Source of the DNA: Treponema sp.
GTDB taxonomy: Bacteria; Spirochaetota; Spirochaetia; Treponematales; Treponemataceae
Reading direction: 5' to 3'
DNA: 9,128 nucleotides
Assembly (NCBI GenBank): GCA_017614655.1
Contig: JAGABO010000201.1
Coordinates: 1 to 9,128 of the forward strand
Below the pieces are notes generated by a model that saw only the letters and a list, made by a program, of their open reading frames with translations, ran no database searches and was not told where the DNA came from. Position numbers and translations under genes: made by a program. Of the stretch, positions 1 through 5,461 are shown in pieces. Each line of letters opens with the position of its first letter. Within the stretch, counting starts at the first letter, position 1.

Positions 1-140
1 ACGAACGTCCCTTTAAGGGACAGCGACGAGTCAAACTGCAATAGACTTGAACGTCAGTGAAAGTCCGGGACTTAAGTCTCAGCTTGAGCCCCAGCCTTAT
101 AGGCTGTGCTCAAACCACCCGTTTGACGGGTGGTTGTGAT
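1..140 (+). mobile_element. Probable right end of an IS200/IS605-type element (partial), with guide-RNA-like fold
   Basis: No gene is visible here; the stretch is packed with inverted repeats. These are a 6-bp stem at 7-12/16-21, a 5-bp stem at 61-65/69-73, a nested pair with outer arms 84-89/108-113 and inner arms 93-97/101-105, and a perfect 10-bp stem at 113-122/126-135. Closely packed subterminal hairpins at the 3' end are typical of IS200/IS605 elements, where the end of tnpB and the right end are transcribed as the guide RNA scaffold. The tnpB gene itself would lie to the left, outside the window. A short open frame from base 1 to a TGA at 58-60 might be its last codons, but I do not recognise that peptide. 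The boundary is estimated from the last hairpin and the adjacent stop codon of the ROK gene. Alternatives are a bidirectional terminator or another structured RNA. Confidence 0.45.
113..135. repeat. Perfect 10-bp inverted repeat with 3-nt loop
   Basis: The arms aaccacccgt (113-122) and acgggtggtt (126-135) are exact reverse complements around the loop ttg. It lies 5 bp beyond the stop codon of the ROK gene, which is read on the opposite strand. It fits the subterminal imperfect or perfect palindrome that the Y1 transposase recognises in IS200/IS605 right ends. It could also act as a transcription stop for the ROK gene, although the run of T after it on the minus strand is only three bases long. 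Confidence 0.7.
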
Positions 141-1370
141 TTACACATGCAGCTGGAGGGTTTTAAGACCTCTCTCGCGCAATTTAAATGCTGCATCCCA
201 GTCATAGGACTTAATCCATGAATCATTATCTGTCTGCATTACGACAAACATCTGCTGAAGATATTTGTAAGCTGCACCTTCTGCAAGTTCATGAGGAGAG
301 GACGGCTTAAAGACAAGAGAACAGTCATATCTTTTTAAGGCGCGCAGGAATTGCGGAACATCATCTTCTATAACTTTTTTTATAACAGGTTCTTTTTCTT
401 CTGCCTGACCGTAAATAAAAATTTTTTCCGGAGCAAGAAGCGGTATGTAAATCGTAAGCGTTTTAAAAAGATCTGCTACCCACATTTTATAAGAGTCTTC
501 ACTCTTAAAAAGTGTTTTTATAATGTTTTCATCAAGACCAGACTGGGACGGCTTATCTCCGGTCCATGTTGCAGAAACATATTCACCTACAGAATAAGAG
601 TTACCGTGCAGAAGAGAGCCCTTTATTGCAATGGAAAGTCCTACACCAATTCCGGATCTTCTTGCCCCGTCAAAGGCTTTTCTTCCTTCCATATTTTTTG
701 CAAGAACGCAGATAAAATCTTCTTTTTCCACTTTGTCGCCTCTCTGCATTGCAAACTGTTTCCATGCAAGGCAGCGGGCATCATTTTCTATAGTGCAGGG
801 GACACCGTAACGGCTGTAAAATGTTTCGGCAAAAGGAAAATCTATAAGTCCAAAAGGGTCAGAATACTTTATAAGGCCTTTATCAACATCAACAATACCG
901 GAAACACAGACACAAATGCCAAGAACCGGAATGTGAAGTTCAGATACAGGCGCTAAAATTGATTCGATGATTTTGTCCATGGCATAAATGAAGCATGCTT
1001 CACTTTTTCCCCTGAACTCATCATTAAAAGGAGTTACCGCAGTGGTACTCAGGAGGATGGAACCGTCAACACTTATGACGACAACCGTATAATTTTCAGG
1101 CTGAAGGTCTATGCCGATTATGCATCCGAAGTTTTTGTTAATCGTAAGGGAAATGGGAGGACGTCCGCCTTTTGCAGAAGAACTTCCGACAACTCCTTCT
1201 AGGATTAAATCCTTTTCTATGAGTGAAGAAATAATATTTGTAATTGTAGAACGGTAAAGATCAAGTTTTTTTGCAATTTCGATTCTGCTTATATTTGTAT
1301 TACGCCAGACCATTTCGAAAATAGACGAAATGTTGGTATTCTTCTGATACTGATTGTTACTTATATACAT
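141..1370 (-). CDS. ROK-family transcriptional regulator (NagC/XylR-like)
   Basis: A 409-residue protein, the usual length for ROK repressors. Residues about 14-58 form a winged helix-turn-helix (recognition region around RSTITNIISSLIEKD), followed by the typical linker GGRPP at 69-73. From about 84 on there is the two-lobed ROK sugar-kinase-like fold, with an IENDAR motif at 194-199 and a glycine-rich SGIGVGL stretch. Such proteins bind DNA and release it when a sugar or sugar phosphate binds. Two features suggest no kinase activity: the first phosphate loop reads DLQPENYT instead of the glycine-rich DxGxT form, and the cysteine-rich zinc motif is absent, with GEY where GEIGH is usual. The start ATG has AGAGG five bases upstream. 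The target is unknown; autoregulation is plausible because a palindrome lies just downstream of its promoter. The stop codon abuts a probable mobile element end, so the C-terminus could have been altered by insertion. Confidence 0.88.
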   Translation of the reverse strand: MYISNNQYQKNTNISSIFEMVWRNTNISRIEIAKKLDLYRSTITNIISSLIEKDLILEGVVGSSSAKGGRPPISLTINKNFGCIIGIDLQPENYTVVVISVDGSILLSTTAVTPFNDEFRGKSEACFIYAMDKIIESILAPVSELHIPVLGICVCVSGIVDVDKGLIKYSDPFGLIDFPFAETFYSRYGVPCTIENDARCLAWKQFAMQRGDKVEKEDFICVLAKNMEGRKAFDGARRSGIGVGLSIAIKGSLLHGNSYSVGEYVSATWTGDKPSQSGLDENIIKTLFKSEDSYKMWVADLFKTLTIYIPLLAPEKIFIYGQAEEKEPVIKKVIEDDVPQFLRALKRYDCSLVFKPSSPHELAEGAAYKYLQQMFVVMQTDNDSWIKSYDWDAAFKLRERGLKTLQLHV

Positions 1371-1379
1371 AAGATCCTC

Positions 1380-1393
1380 TGTGTAAATTCACA
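1380..1393. promoter_or_regulatory. Possible operator upstream of the ROK gene
   Basis: A near-palindrome TGTGtAAATTcACA, with four outer base pairs matching in each arm. It sits between the -10 box and the Shine-Dalgarno of the ROK gene, about where transcription would start. ROK repressors bind AT-rich palindromes and often control their own gene, so this is a reasonable autoregulatory site. Only one copy is seen. Confidence 0.35.
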
Positions 1394-1397
1394 TTAA

Positions 1398-1426
1398 ATG
1401 ATAAAAGCATTTTTTTGATCCGTCAA
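1398..1426 (-). promoter_or_regulatory. Sigma-70-type promoter of the ROK gene
   Basis: On the minus strand TTGACG (1426-1421) and TATCAT (1403-1398) are separated by 17 bp, five of six matches in each box. The predicted start of transcription is near 1391, some 20 bases upstream of the ATG. Confidence 0.7.
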
Positions 1427-1460
1427 CAAAAAATCTTATTTTAAGCAGGGCTTCTGCATA

Positions 1461-1487
1461 AAAAAACAGGGGTTTGTGCCCCTGTTT
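1461..1487 (-). terminator. Rho-independent terminator after mscL
   Basis: The arms 1479-1487 and 1464-1472 form a 9-bp GC-rich stem with a 6-base loop. Read on the minus strand it ends in a run of T (1466-1461). It lies 6 bp beyond the second, distal stop codon of mscL (1494-1496), where the terminator of a full-length mscL gene would be expected. Confidence 0.85.
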
Positions 1488-1493
1488 ATTACG

Positions 1494-1601
1494 CTATCTG
1501 TTTTTAAGTAAATCCCTGATTTCTTCTAGAAGGATTGCTTCGTCGCTTTTTACTATAGCCGGAGTTTCTTCGGGTTTTGCTTCTTCCTTTTTCTTGAACT
1601 T
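1494..1601 (-). pseudogene. mscL: C-terminal tail of MscL, cut off by an in-frame stop
   Basis: Reading on in the same frame past the TAA at 1604-1602 gives 35 residues that begin KFKKKEEAKPEE and end ILLEEIRDLLKNR, then TAG at 1496-1494. This matches the normal end of MscL: a lysine/glutamate cluster after the second membrane helix, a flexible proline/alanine linker and the cytoplasmic helix usually ending in LLTEIRDLLK. Together with the upstream part the gene would encode 139 residues, close to the usual 136 or so. The tail is not frameshifted, and the terminator follows it. It is therefore either recently lost, read through, or separated by a sequencing error. Confidence 0.85.
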
Positions 1602-1913
1602 TTAAAAAATCTGAATCACGATAAAGATACAGAAGGCTACAATCAGAAAGTCTACGATTGTCTGTATAAAGGCGCCGTATTTGATTTCTGTTTCGCCGAT
1701 TTTAAAAGAAAGACTTGCAAAGTTTATCTTTCCGAGTGCAAGACCGATGAGCGGCATGATTATATCGTTAACAAGACTTGTTACGATTTTACCGAATGCA
1801 CCTCCGATGATGACACCGACTGCCATGTCGATTACGTTTCCGCGTGAAATGAATTTCTTGAAAGCGTTTAATTCTTTTGCCGCACTTCCAAGACCGTTTT
1901 TTAAGCTTGCCAT
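1602..1913 (-). CDS. mscL: Large-conductance mechanosensitive channel MscL, truncated
   Basis: MscL is a homopentameric inner-membrane channel that opens under membrane tension and releases solutes on hypo-osmotic shock. The first 103 residues contain everything needed for the pore: an N-terminal amphipathic helix (about 12-24), the family signature [20 protein letters not shown], a first membrane helix to about residue 55 ending NDIIMPLIG, a periplasmic loop (about 60-78) and a second helix (about 80-103). Translation stops at a TAA straight after that helix, before the charged cluster and cytoplasmic helix present in normal MscL; the missing tail is encoded directly downstream in frame. From the family, the distal C-terminal helix is dispensable but loss of the charged cluster tends to harm function. 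The start is well supported: CAGGAG lies seven bases before the ATG. It has its own promoter and terminator, so it is a single-gene unit. Confidence 0.85.
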   Translation of the reverse strand: MASLKNGLGSAAKELNAFKKFISRGNVIDMAVGVIIGGAFGKIVTSLVNDIIMPLIGLALGKINFASLSFKIGETEIKYGAFIQTIVDFLIVAFCIFIVIQIF

Positions 1914-1945
1914 TTTTTTTCTCCTGTGATTTTAAATCTTTTCTG

Positions 1946-1975
1946 ATTATAGAGCCTGATGCATTTTTAAAACAA
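1946..1975 (-). promoter_or_regulatory. Probable promoter of mscL
   Basis: On the minus strand a perfect TATAAT (1951-1946) is preceded after 18 bp by TTGTTT (1975-1970). The -10 box lies about 33 bases upstream of the mscL start. The -35 box is weak, with three of six matches. Confidence 0.5.
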
Positions 1976-1998
1976 GAGTTTTTTTTTGTATATCTGCC

Positions 1999-2027
1999 TT
2001 GTAGAACAGCCGGAAAAGTAATATAAT
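1999..2027 (+). promoter_or_regulatory. Probable promoter of the phosphohexomutase gene
   Basis: TTGTAG (1999-2004), 17 bp, then a perfect TATAAT (2022-2027). It lies about 30 bases upstream of the start codon. It is divergent from the mscL promoter; the two -35 boxes are about 24 bp apart, so binding of RNA polymerase at one could affect the other. Confidence 0.6.
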
Positions 2028-2055
2028 CAGCAATCAATATTGAGGAGAAAATTTA

Positions 2056-3990
2056 ATGATTGATTTTATAACAAGAAGTTTCAGCGGACTTGAAGAAAAA
2101 AAGAAGAATCCTGCCATTGCAGCCTTTGTAAAAAGTTCAGCATTTGTTTCGTATAAATATCCTGCTCTTGTAGATATTGACAAGGCAATTTCACTTCTCC
2201 CGGAAAATCCGACAGAAGAAGACTGTGCAAAAGTTCTTTCCCTTTCTCTTTTCTCTTTTATGGGAACAGACGGAATGCGCGGAAAAGTTAATACAGATAA
2301 ATTCTCTTACACAGATGCCCTTTACAAGTATCTTAATGAAAACCTCATTACTATTCCCCTTCTGGAGCTTTCCGTTAAAGCTTTCGTAAGAATGATGAAA
2401 GAAAGCAAAAGACCCCTTAAGGTTTGTATCGGAAATGACAGCCGCGATAAGGCTACAGGCTGGGCGCTTACAACTGCCGTAAAGGATGCTTTTCTTAATG
2501 CAGGTGCTGCCGTTGTTGATATTGATGTTGCCCCGACTCCTTATGTTCCTCAGTATATGCTTGCTAACGGAATCGAAGGCGGTGCCGTTCTTACTGCAAG
2601 CCACAATCCTTCAAACCAGAACGGAATCAAGTTCTTCTTTGACGGAAAAAAACTTCTGAGTGCAGGAGAGGAGGGTGATTTTATCCTTTCTGCCTACATG
2701 CTTCAGGAAGCACTCGCTCCGTCGGTTGCCGGAACTCCTTCTTCTGATTATACAAAGCTTGATTATATTGATACTGCCGTTGCTTTCCTCGAAGACGTTA
2801 TCAAGCCGGAATACCGCGAAAAAATGAAGGATGCCCGCATCATTGCAGATACTGCAAACGGTGCATGGTCACTTTATGCACAGAAATACTTTGAACGTAA
2901 CAAGATTAACGTAAAGCTTCTTAATGCAAAGCCGGAAGGTGCTAACATTAACCACAACTGTGGTGTCGCAGAAATCGAAGGTCATGCTGCTTTCTCTGCT
3001 GCTGAACTTAGTGCTGCTCCGGAAGTAATCAGGTGCGTTTATGACGAAGGAAAGAGTGCTTCGGGTAACGTATACGGAATTGCCCTTGACGGTGACGGTG
3101 ACCGCGGTTTTGTAATGAAGTATGACAGGGCTTCTGACAGTGTTGTTGTTTATGACGGCGATATGGAAGCTTATCTTATTGAATCGCTTGTTCATACAAA
3201 AGAAGCAGAGGGAAAAAAGGCAGTCTTTACCATTGAATCTGACCTTATGGCCGGAATCGAAATGCAGGATAAGTTCTCTCTTGTTCCGTATATGGCAGAT
3301 GTCGGTGACAAATGGATCTGTAATCAGAATGCTGATGAAATGCAGGTTGGATTTGAATCATCAGGTCACGCAATCATCCCGTGTAAGATTAAGGAAAACG
3401 GAAAGACTCTTCTTACCGGAAACGGCCTTCTTACAGCCCTTATGACAGTTGCATCAATGGAAGACGGAAATACTTCATTTACAAAAGGTTTCTCCGATAC
3501 CCTCTATACTTACTTCGTAAAGAAAGAAAAGTTCTATAACGGAAGTGAACTCTGGAAAGAAGATCAGGCTCTGGTAGAAAAGGGAATTGCTTCTCTTTCA
3601 GGAATGAGCTACGAAACCGTAGAAATGAAGGATCCGAATGTTCTGGTTTATAATGTGCTCGAAAACGGAAAAAAATGTGCTTTAATATTCATCAGAAATT
3701 CTGGAACAGAAGATAAAAATGCAGTATATTTGAAATGCAGAAAGGGATACGAAGAAAAACTTCTTCCGCTTGTAAAACAGGTAAGCGTACTCCACAGACA
3801 GAAGATGCTTGATCCGTCACGCGAAGAAGTTGTTCTTGAAAACAAAATCCTTTCGATAATAAAAGAGAAGGGTGTATTTGTAAAAGAAGATCTTGAATGT
3901 AATTCAGGTTCTCTTGTTTCTGCCCTTCATGCACTGGTTAAAGAGAGAGTTGTTGTAAACAAGAGCGAATCTTATTATCCGGTTGCCTGA
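2056..3990 (+). CDS. Phosphohexomutase (phosphoglucomutase/phosphomannomutase family)
   Basis: Converts hexose 1-phosphate and 6-phosphate through a bisphosphate intermediate, linking glycolysis to polysaccharide and nucleotide-sugar synthesis. All four signature loops of the alpha-D-phosphohexomutase family are present: the phosphoserine loop TASHNP (active serine 182), the magnesium loop DGDGDR (345-350), the sugar-specificity loop GFESSGH (432-438) and the phosphate-binding loop RNSGTED (547-553). GTDGMRG at 70-76 is the usual N-terminal motif, here preceded by some 68 extra residues. At 644 residues it is longer than usual for the family; the last 50 or so (595-644) look like a winged helix-turn-helix. 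Glucose versus mannose preference cannot be decided from the loops alone. The start has GAGGAG eight bases before the ATG. It has its own promoter and is followed by a strong hairpin, so it is probably monocistronic. Confidence 0.9.
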   Translation: MIDFITRSFSGLEEKKKNPAIAAFVKSSAFVSYKYPALVDIDKAISLLPENPTEEDCAKVLSLSLFSFMGTDGMRGKVNTDKFSYTDALYKYLNENLITIPLLELSVKAFVRMMKESKRPLKVCIGNDSRDKATGWALTTAVKDAFLNAGAAVVDIDVAPTPYVPQYMLANGIEGGAVLTASHNPSNQNGIKFFFDGKKLLSAGEEGDFILSAYMLQEALAPSVAGTPSSDYTKLDYIDTAVAFLEDVIKPEYREKMKDARIIADTANGAWSLYAQKYFERNKINVKLLNAKPEGANINHNCGVAEIEGHAAFSAAELSAAPEVIRCVYDEGKSASGNVYGIALDGDGDRGFVMKYDRASDSVVVYDGDMEAYLIESLVHTKEAEGKKAVFTIESDLMAGIEMQDKFSLVPYMADVGDKWICNQNADEMQVGFESSGHAIIPCKIKENGKTLLTGNGLLTALMTVASMEDGNTSFTKGFSDTLYTYFVKKEKFYNGSELWKEDQALVEKGIASLSGMSYETVEMKDPNVLVYNVLENGKKCALIFIRNSGTEDKNAVYLKCRKGYEEKLLPLVKQVSVLHRQKMLDPSREEVVLENKILSIIKEKGVFVKEDLECNSGSLVSALHALVKERVVVNKSESYYPVA

Positions 3991-4005
3991 TTTAGCCTCC
4001 TTTTG

Positions 4006-4092
4006 GGTGCCAGGTTTCATGGGCTGGAAAAGTCTGCTTTGCCTCAAGTTGATTTTTCCTGTCCACAGCAGGTGAAGCCTGGTGCCTTTTTT
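4006..4092 (+). terminator. Long structured terminator, possibly a small RNA, after the phosphohexomutase gene
   Basis: The outer arms 4006-4019 and 4073-4086 pair over 14 bp with three G-U pairs, followed directly by six T. The 53 bases inside fold further: ggaaaa (4026-4031) pairs with ttttcc (4054-4059), with a short apical stem. The result is an elongated hairpin of about 81 nt, much larger than an ordinary terminator. It starts 15 bp after the stop codon. I recognise no known RNA family; it lacks the conserved core of signal recognition particle RNA. Confidence 0.7.
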
Positions 4093-4112
4093 ATTTTAAA
4101 TAAAAACTGCCA

Positions 4113-4142
4113 TTGAAAAAAAACAGCTATATGTGTTATCAT
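4113..4142 (+). promoter_or_regulatory. Promoter of the small membrane protein gene
   Basis: TTGAAA (4113-4118) and TATCAT (4137-4142) with an 18-bp spacer, five of six matches in each box. It lies downstream of the terminator and about 45 bases before the chosen start. Confidence 0.6.
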
Positions 4143-4186
4143 CGGCAGAGTGATTCAATATGAATTAAAATTTGATGGAGATATTT

Positions 4187-4429
4187 ATGGTAGCTTTAAT
4201 TGTAGGACTTATTCTTATCGGTTTCTGTGTTTTTGCATGTCTTCCGGCTGATGTAATAAGCTGCGGCCTTTACTGGGGCGGAAATGTGGTTGCATTCCTT
4301 AAGGGGTTTGTGCCTGTTCTTGCTGCTTTTATAGGACTTATTGCCGTGTTTATAGGATTTGCAGACATCAGGGACAAAAAAGAAGCAAAGAAAGAAGAGG
4401 AAGAGGCTAAATCAGCATCAGAAAACTAA
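4187..4429 (+). CDS. Small two-helix membrane protein of unknown function
   Basis: I do not recognise this family. The product is 80 residues long. Residues 2-18 form a hydrophobic helix, residues 19-41 a loop with two glycines and a tryptophan, and residues 42-59 a second hydrophobic helix. From 60 on there is a highly charged tail rich in lysine and glutamate. This predicts a hairpin in the inner membrane with the charged tail probably in the cytoplasm. The start at 4187 is chosen because GGAG (4177-4180) lies six bases upstream. In-frame TTG 4172 and ATG 4175 upstream would add five or four residues, but they have no clear ribosome binding site and the second overlaps the GGAG. It has its own promoter and precedes the ribosomal protein operon without a strong terminator, so read-through into rplM is possible. 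Its bacterial codon pattern resembles its neighbours. Confidence 0.7.
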   Translation: MVALIVGLILIGFCVFACLPADVISCGLYWGGNVVAFLKGFVPVLAAFIGLIAVFIGFADIRDKKEAKKEEEEAKSASEN

Positions 4430-4468
4430 GTTTCGGGAATATTATTGATTATAATCCAGTAAATTCCC

Positions 4469-4497
4469 TTGACTGAAAATGCTTTAAATGATATTTT
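4469..4497 (+). promoter_or_regulatory. Promoter of the rplM-rpsI operon
   Basis: TTGACT (4469-4474), 17 bp, TATTTT (4492-4497). Transcription would start near 4504, giving an untranslated leader of about 92 bases. An imperfect hairpin (4435-4468) ends exactly where the -35 box begins but has no T run, so it is a poor terminator for the upstream gene. Confidence 0.6.
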
Positions 4498-4514
4498 GAT
4501 TTACCCCGTATATA

Positions 4515-4573
4515 TTGCGCGCAACTGCTCATTGTGCGTAAACGTCCTAAGTCAGATGCAGAACGGCGGACGT
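4515..4573 (+). promoter_or_regulatory. Two-hairpin leader before rplM, possible ribosomal-protein control element
   Basis: The first stem pairs 4515-4524 with 4532-4541 (10 bp, two G-U pairs, 7-nt loop). The second pairs 4542-4547 with 4568-4573 (6 bp, 20-nt loop) and directly abuts the first. The ribosome binding site of rplM (GAAGG, 4585-4589) follows 12 bases later. In other bacteria the rplM-rpsI mRNA leader is a target of feedback by L13. This placement suggests a similar role, but no known leader motif was recognised. Confidence 0.4.
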
Positions 4574-4596
4574 AATGTTTATTTGAAGGTATATAC

Positions 4597-5025
4597 ATGA
4601 AGACTATTTTTGAAAAAGAAAACGACGTAAAGCATGAATGGTACGTCATTGATGCTTCAGGAAAGACTCTTGGTCGTGTAGCTGCTAAAGCTGCAAGCGT
4701 ACTTCGCGGAAAGCACAAGCCGACTTACACACCTAATGCATTCTGCGGTGATTATGTTGTAATCATCAATGCAGACAAGATTCAGGTAACAGGAAACAAG
4801 GGTGAGGATCTTAAGTACCGTCACTACACAGGATATGTACGCGGTCTTACAACTTACTCTTTTGATGAACTTCTCGACAGAAAGCCGACTGCTCCTCTTG
4901 AAAGAACAATTGCAGGTATGCTTCCTCACAATCGTCTTGGACGCAAGCTCTTTACAAACCTTACGGTTTATGCAGGCAGCGAGCATCCTCATGCAGCTCA
5001 GAATCCTAAACCACTTGAAGTGTAA
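4597..5025 (+). CDS. rplM: 50S ribosomal protein L13
   Basis: L13 is an early assembly protein of the large ribosomal subunit and binds 23S rRNA. The 142-residue product is full length for the family. Recognisable stretches are WYVIDASGKTLGRVAAKAASVLRGKHK (about 15-41), the block GDYVVIINADKIQVTGNK (about 51-68) with KYRHYTGY after it, and the conserved ERTIAGMLPHNRLGR (about 102-116) with the C-terminal YAGSEHPHAAQNP. The ATG has GAAGG seven bases upstream. It is the first gene of the operon with rpsI, an arrangement conserved across bacteria; the gap to rpsI is 15 bp. In E. coli L13 represses this mRNA, and a hairpin-rich leader is also present here. Confidence 0.98.
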   Translation: MKTIFEKENDVKHEWYVIDASGKTLGRVAAKAASVLRGKHKPTYTPNAFCGDYVVIINADKIQVTGNKGEDLKYRHYTGYVRGLTTYSFDELLDRKPTAPLERTIAGMLPHNRLGRKLFTNLTVYAGSEHPHAAQNPKPLEV

Positions 5026-5040
5026 TCCCAGGAGACAGTG

Positions 5041-5433
5041 ATGATTAAGAATATTGCAATCGGAACAGGTAGAAGAAAGACTGCTACAGCACGCGTTTTC
5101 TTACGCGAAGGCTCTGGCAAGATTGTTGTAAACGGAAAGGAAGTAACTGAATACTTCAAGAGCGCAACTCAGGTTCGCCTTGTAAATCAGCCGCTTCTTG
5201 TTACAAGCAACAATAACAAGTTCGACATTCTTATTAACGTAACTGGTGGTGGACTTAACGGACAGGCTGCAGCTTGTCTTCACGGTCTTTCACGCGCACT
5301 TACACAGGTTGATCCGAACTGCCGTCCTGCCCTCAAGGCAAACGGTTACCTCACACGTGATTCACGCATGGTAGAACGCAAGAAGTACGGTCAGCGTGGT
5401 GCACGCAGACGCTTCCAGTTCTCTAAGCGTTAG
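5041..5433 (+). CDS. rpsI: 30S ribosomal protein S9
   Basis: S9 binds 16S rRNA in the head of the small subunit; its C-terminal tail reaches the P-site tRNA. The 130-residue product has the N-terminal IGTGRRKTATARVFL, the central VTGGGLNGQAAACLHGLSRAL and the basic end TRDSRMVERKKYGQRGARRRFQFSKR, with the typical final Ser-Lys-Arg. The ATG at 5041 is preferred over the GTG at 5038 because AGGAG (5030-5034) gives six bases of spacing to the ATG but only three to the GTG. It is co-transcribed with rplM. The recX frame is open across its last codons and the likely recX start lies 28 bp after its stop. Confidence 0.98.
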   Translation: MIKNIAIGTGRRKTATARVFLREGSGKIVVNGKEVTEYFKSATQVRLVNQPLLVTSNNNKFDILINVTGGGLNGQAAACLHGLSRALTQVDPNCRPALKANGYLTRDSRMVERKKYGQRGARRRFQFSKR

Positions 5434-5461
5434 TATTTTACACGACGGAGTTTTTTCTTCC

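Noticed and set aside
351..956. Open frame of 201 codons on the plus strand inside the ROK gene
   Set aside because: Fully antisense to a well-supported gene, with low-complexity Phe/Lys/Arg-rich translation and no motifs.
1599..1610. Programmed frameshift at the T/A-rich run in mscL
   Set aside because: The correct MscL tail lies in the same frame as the upstream part, so a shift would give the wrong tail; only a stop read-through, mutation or error fits.
2191..2604. Open frame of 137 codons on the minus strand inside the phosphohexomutase gene
   Set aside because: Antisense shadow of conserved catalytic coding sequence; no recognisable protein and no ribosome site.
4006..4092. Signal recognition particle RNA (4.5S)
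   Set aside because: The hairpin has a similar size, but the conserved GGAA-type tetraloop and the asymmetric loop of the core are not present on either strand.
4435..4468. Terminator after the small membrane protein gene
   Set aside because: Arms 4435-4440/4463-4468 and 4441-4445/4451-4455 pair, but with a 7-nt bulge and no T run; it also abuts the -35 box of rplM.
5396..5461. Upstream extension of recX into rpsI
   Set aside because: The frame is open, but these codons overlap the conserved S9 tail, and no ribosome binding site precedes GTG 5396.
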